A stretch of 64,000 nt of DNA from Flavobacterium cerinum (GCF_004028155.1 NZ_SBII01000004.1:186001-250000), one strand, 5' to 3'. Shown: positions 1-8,146, counted from the stretch's first letter. Numbers and translations: made by a program. The notes: generated by a model not told the origin, from the sequence alone.

Positions 1-319
1 CCAGGTATACCATGTCTTCATGACTAAAAAGAAGGCCCATAGATGCACCTTTTATAAAGCCACGCTCAACCTTGCCTTCAATCTTTGCGGCATCTACATC
101 ATCACTGTCAAATTCAGGATATCCGCTAAGCAGGCCATTTTCTTTTTTGAGGTCCAACCAACGGCCTAATACAAATTCGTTACCGTTACGGTGGTTAGAA
201 AGCATCACCGGGTTTTTTTCAAAACGGCTTAGGTTTATGCCTTCAGTGGACACAAAGAAGCCATAGGAATTTTCTACATTCTCATCATTCAGTATAAAGG
301 GTTTGTTACTTTTTGCCAT
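1..319 (-). CDS. Prohead serine protease, partial (C-terminus outside window)
   Basis: The 106 visible residues read as the N-terminal half of a phage capsid maturation protease of the S78/HK97-protease or Mu protein I type. Visible hallmarks are NPVMLSNH, with the presumed catalytic His at residue 43, and GFIKGASMG, with the presumed nucleophilic Ser at residue 93. The family cleaves scaffold and capsid proteins during head maturation. The start is ATG at 319. The gene is transcribed leftward, away from the terminase genes, so the head genes that follow it lie beyond the left edge. The remaining C-terminal part cannot be assessed. Confidence 0.8.
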   Translation of the reverse strand, partial: MAKSNKPFILNDENVENSYGFFVSTEGINLSRFEKNPVMLSNHRNGNEFVLGRWLDLKKENGLLSGYPEFDSDDVDAAKIEGKVERGFIKGASMGLLFSHEDMVYL

Positions 320-389
320 CGTAATTGTGGTCGTTTAGAGTGGCAAAGATTAGGCGGGTATTTTGCTTAAAAAAGAAGTTGTGCAATTG

Positions 390-491
390 TAAAACACCTA
401 TGTACAAAGACTTTACAGAAGTGTACAGAAATTGTACACCTTTTTTTTTACAACCATTATGTAGTGGAATTTTGTCTATAAATATGGCATA
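390..491. promoter_or_regulatory. Divergent late-gene control region with three TGTACA boxes
   Basis: The 172-bp gap between the leftward protease gene and the rightward terminase genes holds TGTACA at 401-406, 422-427 and 433-438. Their start-to-start spacings of 21 and 11 bp place all three on one face of the helix. An A/T tract follows at 441-449. The position at the split between two oppositely transcribed morphogenesis blocks suggests a binding site for a late activator comparable in role to Mu Mor/C. No clear TAnnTTTG element was found here, so the promoters themselves are not assigned. Confidence 0.5.
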
Positions 492-929
492 ATGGCAAAA
501 ACTAAGCAGTTAGAAAAGGACTATGCAAAAACGCTTTTTGTAAATGAAAACATTTCGCAAAAAGAGATCGCAACACGTCTAAAAGTTACAGAAAAAACAA
601 TCGGTAAATGGGTAAAGGATGGTAATTGGGAAACCATGAAAAAATCTATGCTTACCACTAAGGAAAATCAGCTTACAATGATGTATGACCAGTTGGATTT
701 TTTAAATACTGATATTAAGGGACGTGAATTTAAAATTGCTACACCTAAAGAGGCTGATATCATCAGTAAGCTTACATCTGCCATAAACAGGCTCGAAACT
801 GAAACCTCTATCGGTGATACGGTAGAAGTAGCAAAGAAAATAATACAATTTGTCCGTTCTCAGGATGTAGCATTTGCTGCACAGCTTACAAATTACTTTG
901 ACGGCTATATAACCTCATTAACGAAGTAG
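492..929 (+). CDS. Small terminase-like HTH protein (Mu gp27/DUF1804-like)
   Basis: This 145-residue protein has an N-terminal helix-turn-helix at about residues 12-40 (ISQKEIATRLKVTEKTIGKW) followed by a helical region. Size, the HTH and the position directly before the large terminase match the small terminase subunit that recognises phage DNA for packaging. It starts at ATG 492 and ends 1 bp before the next start, so the two are translationally linked. Family assignment is from layout and the HTH; exact Pfam membership was not tested. Confidence 0.7.
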   Translation: MAKTKQLEKDYAKTLFVNENISQKEIATRLKVTEKTIGKWVKDGNWETMKKSMLTTKENQLTMMYDQLDFLNTDIKGREFKIATPKEADIISKLTSAINRLETETSIGDTVEVAKKIIQFVRSQDVAFAAQLTNYFDGYITSLTK

Positions 930-930
930 T

Positions 931-2451
931 ATGGCAAAAAAAACCGATAAATCATATTTTGACAGCTGGCAGGAGTTCAGGGATAATACCCGAAAAGCTA
1001 CACCGGTAGACCTTAACGAAACCGCAACCCAAAAGGCAAACCGTATTAAGAAGCTGGAGGCTGATGATGAGGCATGGTTTAAATATTATTTCCCAAACTT
1101 CTATACCTCAGAACCGGCACCGTTCCATAAGAAAGCCACTCAAAGGGTGATGGATAATATGGAGTGGTTCGAGGTGCGCTCATGGTCGCGTGAGCTTGCA
1201 AAATCTGCACGTACGATGATGGAAGTTATAAAGCTGGCCATGACAGGAAAAAAGAAAAACATCCTGTTAATATCATCAACCTATGATGCAGCCGAAAGAT
1301 TGCTTTTGCCGTATAGGTCAACACTGGAAGCTAATAATCGCTTAATAAATGATTATGGAGATCAGGAAAGTATTGGCAACTGGGAAGCTGGCGAGTTTAT
1401 AACTAAAAACGGGGTGGCTTTTAGAGCCATCGGAGCGGGTCAATCGCCACGTGGTACCCGAAATGATGCTGCAAGACCCGATACAATACTGATTGATGAT
1501 ATTGATACTGACGAAGAGTGCCGTAACCCTGACAGGGTTAAAAACAAGATGGATTGGATTGAACAGGCTTTGATACCAACACGATCAATATCAGTACCTC
1601 TTTTAATAATTGCCTGCGGTAATATCATTGCGAAATATTGCTGTATTACTGAAATGGCAAAAAAGGCAGATATCCACGAAATAGTAAATATCCGGGATGA
1701 AAAAGGCCGTTCAACATGGCCTCAAAAAAATACTGAAGCTATGATTGACCGGGCATTAAAACCCATCAGCATAGGTTCACAGCAAAAGGAATATTTTAAT
1801 AATCCAATTAAAATTGGAAAGGTCTTTAAAAAGGTTATTTGGGGCAAATGTCCGCCGTTAACGACCTGTGAACAAATATTAACCTATGCTGACCCTGCAC
1901 CATCCGATAAGAAAAGCGCAAATGCATCTACAAAAGCCGTTGGTGTTATAGGCTATTTAGCAGGCAAATATTACCTGTATTGGGTTCGGGTAGCAAGTAT
2001 GAGGCAATTAGAGTTTGTGGATTATTTATATGATTCAAAGGCATACGTAATGAATGGTGGTATAGACACCAACCATACATGGCTTGAAAACAATTCGCTA
2101 CAAGACCCACACTACCAACAGGTATTAAAACCACTGATTTTTAAAGTGGGTGAAACTAAAAAAATGAGGCTTTCGGTTTCGTTGGATTCAAGGGATAAAA
2201 AAGACAAATACACTCGTATTGAGGCAACCCTTGAACCTATATGGCGCGGTGGTGATCTGATTTTTAATGAAGAAGAAAAAGATAACCCACACATGCAAAC
2301 AATGGAAGAGCAGTTTATTGGGGTATCTCCAAATTCAAGCCAAATGGATGGTCCCGATATGCTCGAAGGAGGTGTTTGGTTATTACAGAATAGAGCAACA
2401 ATGAGCACAAACCAATATAGTGTTGGTTTCAGGCAAAATCAAAAATATTAA
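931..2451 (+). CDS. Phage large terminase (packaging ATPase/nuclease)
   Basis: The 506-residue protein is the motor that cuts and pumps DNA into proheads. A degenerate Walker A-like stretch lies at about residues 84-95 (SWSRELAKSART), Walker B is DTILIDDID at 184-192, and a candidate nuclease-domain acidic site is YADPAPSDKK with D321. Length is normal for Mu gp28-type terminases. It begins at ATG 931 straight after the small subunit stop and heads a rightward morphogenesis operon. The ATPase and nuclease assignments follow from the motifs; activity is inferred. Confidence 0.88.
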   Translation: MAKKTDKSYFDSWQEFRDNTRKATPVDLNETATQKANRIKKLEADDEAWFKYYFPNFYTSEPAPFHKKATQRVMDNMEWFEVRSWSRELAKSARTMMEVIKLAMTGKKKNILLISSTYDAAERLLLPYRSTLEANNRLINDYGDQESIGNWEAGEFITKNGVAFRAIGAGQSPRGTRNDAARPDTILIDDIDTDEECRNPDRVKNKMDWIEQALIPTRSISVPLLIIACGNIIAKYCCITEMAKKADIHEIVNIRDEKGRSTWPQKNTEAMIDRALKPISIGSQQKEYFNNPIKIGKVFKKVIWGKCPPLTTCEQILTYADPAPSDKKSANASTKAVGVIGYLAGKYYLYWVRVASMRQLEFVDYLYDSKAYVMNGGIDTNHTWLENNSLQDPHYQQVLKPLIFKVGETKKMRLSVSLDSRDKKDKYTRIEATLEPIWRGGDLIFNEEEKDNPHMQTMEEQFIGVSPNSSQMDGPDMLEGGVWLLQNRATMSTNQYSVGFRQNQKY

Positions 2452-2462
2452 TACCGCACAAA

Positions 2463-2915
2463 ATGTTTTTACAACCGGATGATTTAGGACAGGCAATATA
2501 CGGATACCAGGTACAGGAAATTACCGAAGGTGATGAAGGAATTGTATTGCAGGCATTGGCTGCTGCTGAAGAGGAAACCCGCAGTTATTTAGAGAATAAC
2601 GTAAACAAGATGGGAAGCCTTGATGGCAGGCTATTATACGATGTTGCTGCAATATTTTCTGCAACAGGTAATGACAGGCACGCTCTGATCGTGCAGCATT
2701 GCATAACAATCGCAAAATGGCATGTGATACAGCTCTCAAATATGGATATTCTGTATGAACAGGCAAAGGATCGCTATGATAGGGCGATATCATGGCTCAA
2801 ATCACTATCACGAGGCGAAATAACGCTATCATCTTTACCAACAATCTCATTGGAAGATAACAGTACTCTTTTGCCTTTTAGCTCAGGTTCACGTTTAAAA
2901 TTTAACCACGAATAA
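2463..2915 (+). CDS. gp36-like head-tail connector (DUF1320)
   Basis: A 150-residue protein with an acidic, helical N-terminal half (ITEGDEGIVLQALAAAEEETRSYL) and a central segment resembling Mu gp36/DUF1320 proteins, thought to act at the head-tail junction. It lies 11 bp after the terminase and 2 bp before the portal, fully inside the morphogenesis operon. In Mu the equivalent gene is further downstream, so the order here is rearranged. The call rests on similarity by eye and on context. Confidence 0.6.
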   Translation: MFLQPDDLGQAIYGYQVQEITEGDEGIVLQALAAAEEETRSYLENNVNKMGSLDGRLLYDVAAIFSATGNDRHALIVQHCITIAKWHVIQLSNMDILYEQAKDRYDRAISWLKSLSRGEITLSSLPTISLEDNSTLLPFSSGSRLKFNHE

Positions 2916-2917
2916 GT

Positions 2918-4138
2918 ATGTCACGCAGAAAAATAAACGCCGCCCGTAAAAATATTGTACTCGCTGCCGCTAAGACAGGAGGTCAAACCACCGCACCGAA
3001 ATTAAGCGGAACTATTTCACCAAAAAGTATTTCTCGTACACGTCAGGATATACTTTCGTGGAATATGGCGCTTAATCAGGCGCGCACAGCTGAGAACCCT
3101 AAATTTTACGCTTTACAGCTCCTATATAACGAAATTGTTAACGATGCACTGCTTTCCTCACAATTAGAAAATAGAAGGCTTAAAAGCCTTTCAACTCCTT
3201 TTATCTTTAATGATCTTAAAGGCACCCTAATTGAGGATTTAACAGCTCTATTGCAAAATCAAACATGGATAGCTGACCTTAACAGGCATATCGTTAACAG
3301 CCGTTTTTACGGTCACTCTCTAATTGAGTTTACCTATGTTAACGGCATGCTTAAAACGAATCTGATACCACGTACAAATGTAGACCCGGTTAATGGCAGG
3401 GTATACCCCGATTATGCAGATGATAAATTTGTGGAATACCGTAAAATGGCAGAATACGGTTCGTGGATTATCGAATTTGGCGACTCTACAAATTTGGGGC
3501 TACTAAATACCTGCGTGCCGCACGTTCTTATGAAACGTTTTGCGCAATCGTGTTGGAGTGAGTTGTGCGAGATATACGGAATACCACCCCGTGTAATGAA
3601 AACCAATACGCATGATACAAACATGCTAAGGAGGGGTGAAAAGATGATGAAGGATATGGGAGCTGCATCTTGGTTCATCATTGATAGCAGCGAAGATTTT
3701 CAATTTGCACAAGGTGTAAGCACCAATGGCGATGTTTATAAAAACCTTATTGGCTTGTGCAACAATGAAATGAGTTTAACCGTTTCAGGCGTTGTTATAG
3801 GTCAGGATACTGTAAACGGGAATCGCTCAAAAGAACAAGCCTCACAATCTATGCTACAAGACTTAGTGGATAGTGATTTAACACTTTTAGAACAATATTG
3901 GAACAGCACCGTAATACCTTCTTTAGTACAGATTTATACTGAGATTAAAGGCGACGTAGTTTATGGATATCCAAAGGCAGAAGATTTAGACAAATTGTGG
4001 AAAATGGTAAAAGAAGCATGGACACAATATGATGTGCCTGCCGAATGGGTAACTGATACTTTTGGTATTCCTGTAGAACCAAAAAAACAAGTACCGGCAA
4101 ACACCGGGCTTAATTTTGGTGCTGATTTTTTCGTTTAA
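2918..4138 (+). CDS. Portal protein (DUF935, Mu gp29-like)
   Basis: The 406-residue protein resembles DUF935 portals of Mu-like phages, which form the dodecameric DNA gate at one head vertex. Visible family-like stretches are LQLLYNEIVNDALLSSQLENRR near residue 67 (part of the N-terminal helical domain), a central WIIEFGDSTNLG region and the GVVIGQDTVNGNRSKEQ segment near residue 290. The basic N-terminus (MSRRKINAARKNI) is typical. It starts 2 bp after the connector stop. Length is somewhat short against Mu gp29 (about 500 residues). Confidence 0.8.
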   Translation: MSRRKINAARKNIVLAAAKTGGQTTAPKLSGTISPKSISRTRQDILSWNMALNQARTAENPKFYALQLLYNEIVNDALLSSQLENRRLKSLSTPFIFNDLKGTLIEDLTALLQNQTWIADLNRHIVNSRFYGHSLIEFTYVNGMLKTNLIPRTNVDPVNGRVYPDYADDKFVEYRKMAEYGSWIIEFGDSTNLGLLNTCVPHVLMKRFAQSCWSELCEIYGIPPRVMKTNTHDTNMLRRGEKMMKDMGAASWFIIDSSEDFQFAQGVSTNGDVYKNLIGLCNNEMSLTVSGVVIGQDTVNGNRSKEQASQSMLQDLVDSDLTLLEQYWNSTVIPSLVQIYTEIKGDVVYGYPKAEDLDKLWKMVKEAWTQYDVPAEWVTDTFGIPVEPKKQVPANTGLNFGADFFV

Positions 4139-4171
4139 GCCCCAAAGCCTGGACTGGGTATTTTGGGGCTT
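4137..4171 (+). other. Hairpin between portal and MuF genes
   Basis: A 10-bp perfect stem (AAGCCCCAAA at 4137-4146 pairing with TTTGGGGCTT ending at 4171) fills the 32-bp gap between the portal stop and the MuF start. It is the only GC-rich hairpin inside the operon and has no clean T-run after it. It could be an attenuator, a processing site or a partial terminator lowering MuF expression. The putative TTG start of MuF sits on its last base. Confidence 0.45.
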
Positions 4172-5739
4172 TGAATAGCCGGTTATCCTATTTGTATGAT
4201 TGCGATTGTGATGATTGTAAACACGAAAAGCATATTATAAATTTGGCGGCAAACAGCACGTTTAAAAAGGCTTTAAACAGTGCTGAAAAGGCATTTAAAC
4301 GTTTACATGCAGATGGCAAGTATAATCCTAAAGAGGTTACACAAATTAAAGAATACAAACAGCTGATCGATGAAACTGCAAATATCTTTAATGGCGCTCT
4401 CAGTGATAATGATATACCGGCTCCAATGCTGGATAAGCTAAAGAATGATGTTTTTATTTTTTCAGGGCTTAAAACCAATGCACAATTGCTCGAAGCTTCC
4501 AAATTACTATTAACTGATGAGGGCAAAGTAAAATCATTTGCCATCTTTTCAAAGGATACAGCTAACCTAAAAAAAGACTATAACCAAAATTACCTGGAGG
4601 CCGAATATGAGTTTGCGATCACATCATCACAGATGGCTGGAAAATGGGCTTCGGTTTCAAAAGACTATAATTTACAGTACAGAACTGCGGGCGATGATCG
4701 CGTAAGAGAATCTCATGCAGCACTGGATGGAATTACTTTACCGGCTGATGATGCTTTTTGGCTTTCCTATTACCCGCCTAACGGGTGGCGATGCCGATGC
4801 AACTCTATTGAGGTTCGTAAAGGCAAATACACTGAAAGTAACAGTGACAAGGCAATAGAAGCAGGCGAAAAAGCAACCAGCCAAATAGGAGCTGACGGCA
4901 AAAACAAACTTGCTATCTTCCGATTTAATCCGGGAGCGAAACAAGTGGTTTTTCCTCCTGAACATCCGTATCACAAAGTTAAAGGGGCTGAAGTGGTCAA
5001 AAAGGCTATTAAGGCAAATGAAAAACCCTATCAGGTAGATGATAAAGCACAACAACGACTTAAGGAATTAGGTTTCTCTATAGTAGGTAACGATCAAGCA
5101 TTCTTTAATAAAAACTTTAAAGGTTTCAATATTGAGCAGCTTAATGAGGATATGATCAATGCTACAAAAGGCGTAAATCTTGAGATCACCAATAAATTTA
5201 TCATGTTTCAGTCTGACAAAGTTGTTATAAATTTCTCAAACCCAAGCAAAGGATTTACTATTACACGAAACCTCGAGCTTGATAAGAAACGTAAAACTAT
5301 AGAACACAGCTTATTTACACTTGATAATAAAATGCAGGGCAAAGGTATATCAAAAGAGCTCTTTAAAGTTTGGTATAATCAATATCAAAATGCAGGGATA
5401 GAAAAAGTTAAGGTACATGCTAATATTGATGTCGGTGGTTACGCGTGGGCTAAATATGGCTTTGCTGCCTCAGATAGTTATTATGTTGACCGTGTGGCAA
5501 AAAAAGCTGATTATATGGCTGAAGAAGGTATGATAAGTAAAACTGAACACGAACATTTTACAGGGGTATATAAGAGTTTCTTTAAAGATAATAAGGAAAA
5601 AGAGGGCTTTCCTATGTATGATATTGCGCGCACCGGATATGGTAAAAAATTACTTTTAGGTACAGACTGGTATGGTGAAGTAGATTTAAAAAACAATCTT
5701 CAAAAAGATATGTTTGAAAGTTACCTATTCGGTAAGTAG
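4171..5739 (+). CDS. MuF head morphogenesis protein with GNAT-like C-terminal extension
   Basis: Residues about 100-215 form a MuF domain (DDRVRESHAALDG at 175-187 and the NGWRCRC signature at 204-210); MuF proteins are minor head components that can be injected with DNA. The protein is 522 residues, and residues about 345-435 form a separate domain with acetyltransferase-like features: HSLFTLDNKMQGKGISKEL, where QGKGIS resembles the acetyl-CoA loop, then an ANIDVGGYAWAKYGF strand-turn. A three-cysteine cluster (C11, C13, C16) marks the N-terminus. The start is probably TTG 4171, since no Met occurs before residue 85. MuF fused to variable C-terminal domains is known from phage polymorphic toxins; toxicity here is inference. 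Confidence 0.75.
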   Translation: MNSRLSYLYDCDCDDCKHEKHIINLAANSTFKKALNSAEKAFKRLHADGKYNPKEVTQIKEYKQLIDETANIFNGALSDNDIPAPMLDKLKNDVFIFSGLKTNAQLLEASKLLLTDEGKVKSFAIFSKDTANLKKDYNQNYLEAEYEFAITSSQMAGKWASVSKDYNLQYRTAGDDRVRESHAALDGITLPADDAFWLSYYPPNGWRCRCNSIEVRKGKYTESNSDKAIEAGEKATSQIGADGKNKLAIFRFNPGAKQVVFPPEHPYHKVKGAEVVKKAIKANEKPYQVDDKAQQRLKELGFSIVGNDQAFFNKNFKGFNIEQLNEDMINATKGVNLEITNKFIMFQSDKVVINFSNPSKGFTITRNLELDKKRKTIEHSLFTLDNKMQGKGISKELFKVWYNQYQNAGIEKVKVHANIDVGGYAWAKYGFAASDSYYVDRVAKKADYMAEEGMISKTEHEHFTGVYKSFFKDNKEKEGFPMYDIARTGYGKKLLLGTDWYGEVDLKNNLQKDMFESYLFGK

Positions 5740-5943
5740 ATCGTATTCGGGTAAATACTTTTCAATGTCATTTTTTGAAACATTATAAAGTTCTGCCACC
5801 TGATCTATGGAGTAGTCAAGTGAACGCATAGAAGTAATTGCAGAAAACGCCCGGTGCTTTTTATCAGTATCATTTGATACAGTAAATTCCGAATGCATTT
5901 TCGTAGTTAATTCCTCTTTATATGTTTTAGAGTTTTCAGACAT
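5725..5943 (-). CDS. Small protein convergent with MuF; candidate immunity/antitoxin
   Basis: This 72-residue protein is not recognised. The N-terminal half is charged; the C-terminal part (SIDQVAELYNVSKNDIEKYLPEY) looks like a helix-turn-helix or small helical bundle. It reads against the morphogenesis operon and overlaps the 3' end of the MuF gene by 15 bp. A TATCTTTG box (TAnnTTTG type) lies just before its ATG on the same strand, so it can be expressed when late genes are off. That arrangement suits an immunity gene protecting the lysogen from the MuF extension. Function is inferred from position only. Confidence 0.55.
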   Translation of the reverse strand: MSENSKTYKEELTTKMHSEFTVSNDTDKKHRAFSAITSMRSLDYSIDQVAELYNVSKNDIEKYLPEYDLLTE

Positions 5944-5948
5944 AAATA

Positions 5949-5956
5949 CAAAGATA
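5949..5956 (-). promoter_or_regulatory. Putative -7 box for the convergent small gene
   Basis: On the minus strand this reads TATCTTTG, matching the Bacteroidota TAnnTTTG element, 5 bp before the ATG of the 5725-5943 gene. No good TTG -33 element was found at the usual distance. The resulting transcript would have almost no leader. Confidence 0.4.
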
Positions 5957-5973
5957 TATAAAAATTCCTATTA

Positions 5974-6519
5974 ATGAATATCAGCGAGTTAGAAAATAGA
6001 ATTACCCGTGATTTGGCTGTGGAGCTGGGCGATGAATTTGACCGTAATTTTGAACGTAAGGCTTTCTTTGACGAACCATGGCCAGCTACAAAATTGAGAA
6101 ATAATCGCGGGTCGGTTATGATGCGAAGCGGTAAGCTGAGGCGATCAATAAAATACAATATTATAGATAATGAAATTAAGTTTAGCAGCTCACTACCTTA
6201 TGCATCGATACACAACGAAGGTGGCGAAATTAAGGTAACAGAAAAGATGAAACGTTTTTTTTGGGCTATGTACTATAAGGCTGCGGGTGCAGTTACAACA
6301 AAAAAGGATGGTGGCGAAAGTAAGAGCAAACGAAACGTAAATCTTACCAATGAGGCTGCACAATGGAAGGCACTCGCTTTAATGAAAGAAGGACATATTA
6401 TAAAGATACCAAAAAGGCAAATGGTAGGTGATCACCCAACGGTACAAATGGCCGTCCAGATTGTTATTGATGAAAACATGCAGGCTTTTAATGATGAGCT
6501 TGCAAAAACCTTTAGATAA
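5974..6519 (+). CDS. Virion morphogenesis protein (Mu gpG-like)
   Basis: A 181-residue protein resembling Mu gpG/phage virion morphogenesis proteins (tail completion/assembly). The visible signature is a basic stretch with RGSVMMRSGKLRRSI followed by SSLPYASIHNEGGEI at residues 74-88, where family members carry the S-x-YA-x-IHneGG motif. A lysine-rich insert separates this from the C-terminus. Its stop overlaps the next start (ATG at 6519). The 234-bp gap upstream is occupied by the oppositely oriented small gene. Confidence 0.72.
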   Translation: MNISELENRITRDLAVELGDEFDRNFERKAFFDEPWPATKLRNNRGSVMMRSGKLRRSIKYNIIDNEIKFSSSLPYASIHNEGGEIKVTEKMKRFFWAMYYKAAGAVTTKKDGGESKSKRNVNLTNEAAQWKALALMKEGHIIKIPKRQMVGDHPTVQMAVQIVIDENMQAFNDELAKTFR

Positions 6520-6971
6520 TGAAAGAACTATTAGCTGCCACACAGGCAAAGGTTATGGAAGTAGCCGAAATTAATTATGTTGATGAAGATTGGGGGCAAT
6601 TAGATGATTACAGCCCTAACTTTCCAGTTAAATGGCCCTGCTGTCTAATTGACATTCAAGGCGCAACATTTAGCGATTTGGGAATGCATAAGAGCGCTAA
6701 ACCTCAAAACAGGCAGGAAGGCACTGCAACGGTTGTTTTTACTTTTGCTAACCTGAAGCTAACCAATTCAAGCGGTAAAGCCCCTGAAAGCCAAAAACAG
6801 GCTGCATGGCTGATACATGATATTATAGAGAAAGCTCATGAAGTCATACACGGTTTCAGGCCGGTACAAAGTCATGGTAAGCTAATGAGAACCGGGCAAA
6901 GAAAAGTAAGGCGCGATGATGGTGTGCAGATGCACCAGGTAGTTTATACAATCGGGTTGCATAACGTTTAA
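6519..6971 (+). CDS. Phage tail/neck completion-like protein
   Basis: The 150-residue protein follows the gpG-like gene with start-stop overlap, the slot for gp37-like or tail-terminator proteins in Mu-like phages. It has a mixed beta-strand pattern (FPVKWPCCLIDIQGATFSDLG, GTATVVFTFANLKL and VQMHQVVYTIGL) like small tail-completion folds. No catalytic motif is seen. It is the last gene of the rightward morphogenesis block and its stop overlaps the converging 6968-7201 gene by 4 bp. The role is inferred mainly from position. Confidence 0.5.
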   Translation: MKELLAATQAKVMEVAEINYVDEDWGQLDDYSPNFPVKWPCCLIDIQGATFSDLGMHKSAKPQNRQEGTATVVFTFANLKLTNSSGKAPESQKQAAWLIHDIIEKAHEVIHGFRPVQSHGKLMRTGQRKVRRDDGVQMHQVVYTIGLHNV

Positions 6972-7201
6972 AAAAGCGTTTGCTGCCTATTGGCCTCAGC
7001 TTCTTTTAATTCTTTTTCAACCGGTGTAAAAAGGATGTTGTAAAGGGTGCTGCGGGATATAGGATATTTTGGATAAATATACTCGCTTAAAATCTTTGTG
7101 AGTGGGATGTGTTTATTTTTATGCTCGTTGTAAATATCCATGATAAGCTTATAACGCCTAAGCTTATTAATACTGACACCCTTTTTTGCTTTAACTGACA
7201 T
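6968..7201 (-). CDS. Small HTH-like protein of unknown function
   Basis: A 77-residue basic protein (MSVKAKKGVSINKLRRYKLIMDIY) with a C-terminal segment SRSTLYNILF that could be a recognition helix. I chose ATG 7201 because the longer reading frame starts inside the upstream gene's terminator hairpin. It lies last in a leftward unit, converging on the late operon. A DNA-binding role for the prophage is possible, but the family is not recognised. Confidence 0.5.
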   Translation of the reverse strand: MSVKAKKGVSINKLRRYKLIMDIYNEHKNKHIPLTKILSEYIYPKYPISRSTLYNILFTPVEKELKEAEANRQQTLF

Positions 7202-7233
7202 AATGGCAAATATAACATTTTTTTTACACAAAA

Positions 7234-7257
7234 AAACCCACTTTAATAAGTGGGTTT
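7234..7257 (-). terminator. Rho-independent terminator after 7264-7791 gene
   Basis: A perfect 10-bp stem AAACCCACTT/AAGTGGGTTT with a 4-base loop is followed on the minus strand by a T-rich tail. It lies 7 bp after the stop of the 7264-7791 gene. Confidence 0.85.
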
Positions 7258-7263
7258 CATATG

Positions 7264-7791
7264 TTAATAAAACTTTGTCAACGACCAATAAGGCGTGTTT
7301 TCCTGCTTGAACTTATAGAGGGTATTGCCCTGTTTATAGTCCTGTAATTTATAATTATCCGGCAAAGAGCTTACATCGGCTGTTGGCTGGAAATACTTTT
7401 GCCAAACTGGGAAAATATCAAGGTATTTCATCACAACCGAATTGAACTTATATTTTTTTGTGCCTTTTACTTCAAGGTTCTTATTTTCGCCCTCATAGAA
7501 AGCAGTAAAGGCCACTTTTAGGCATTCGCCAGTTTCACAAACCGATTTACCCGATTTAATTTTATCGATGCGCTCAGGGCTTAATGAAGCATCAACAAAC
7601 CATATTGCAGCACTTTTATCATTTTCCTTATCGTAAAGCGGTACCCATTTAGTGCGGGAGCTTGCCACGATCTCATTAGCGAAACTTTTAGCCTGGTCAA
7701 AATCCATTTTACTGAGGCCATCAATAAAAGCCTTATCCTGTGCCTGAAGCAACGTGGTAAATAGTAAGGCTGTGAGTAGTAATTTTTTCAT
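7264..7791 (-). CDS. Exported protein of unknown function (prophage cargo)
   Basis: 175 residues with a clear signal peptide (MKKLLLTALLFTTLLQAQ, cleavage after QAQ) and a mature acidic/basic alternating domain with two cysteines (CETGEC). No family recognised. It sits with the 7795-8094 gene in a leftward unit closed by a good terminator, next to the late genes. In Mu-like phages this area holds lysis or cargo genes, but nothing here looks like an endolysin or holin. An exported lysogenic-conversion product is one possibility. Confidence 0.5.
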   Translation of the reverse strand: MKKLLLTALLFTTLLQAQDKAFIDGLSKMDFDQAKSFANEIVASSRTKWVPLYDKENDKSAAIWFVDASLSPERIDKIKSGKSVCETGECLKVAFTAFYEGENKNLEVKGTKKYKFNSVVMKYLDIFPVWQKYFQPTADVSSLPDNYKLQDYKQGNTLYKFKQENTPYWSLTKFY

Positions 7792-7794
7792 ATT

Positions 7795-8094
7795 CTATTT
7801 AAAACCGATTCTTATAATTTTAGCATCCTTGTATTCCTCAATATAGCATCTGTTGGGTAGAGCTTTGGCAGCTCTCATTAAAAAGGTTTTCTTTTGCCAA
7901 TCAGTAAGCTGGTGTAAATTTACATAAATTTCGCTGCAATAATCATCATCTTTATATTTAAGGTCTTTAGCGATCATCTTTAACGGCCTGTATTCGTCAA
8001 TTGCATCATACTTTTGCACCGGTTCAATGTTCGCCTTTATCACATAATTTAAAATGCGTTCAATCGCTTTAAAATCCTTTTCATTAATTGCCAT
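7795..8094 (-). CDS. Hypothetical protein, 99 residues
   Basis: Not recognised. The sequence has a helical N-terminus (MAINEKDFKAIERILNYVIKANI) and a basic, hydrophobic C-terminus. It ends 3 bp before the start of the exported-protein gene 7264-7791, so the two are probably co-transcribed. No membrane span or catalytic motif is visible. Confidence 0.5.
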   Translation of the reverse strand: MAINEKDFKAIERILNYVIKANIEPVQKYDAIDEYRPLKMIAKDLKYKDDDYCSEIYVNLHQLTDWQKKTFLMRAAKALPNRCYIEEYKDAKIIRIGFK

Positions 8095-8118
8095 ACTGCA
8101 AATCTAATAATAAGTTCA

Positions 8119-8146
8119 TTGCCACAATGTCAGTACTATAAATTTG
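8119..8146 (+). promoter_or_regulatory. Flavobacterial promoter for 8196-8810 gene
   Basis: TTG at 8119-8121, a 17-bp spacer and TAAATTTG at 8139-8146 match the Bacteroidota consensus closely. The predicted transcript starts about 45 bp before the ATG at 8196. Its orientation is opposite to the surrounding early genes. Confidence 0.7.

Noticed and set aside
2112-2408. Long antisense frames inside the terminase and other large genes
   Set aside because: They lie fully within well-supported genes, show no known motif and have no promoter; typical shadow frames.
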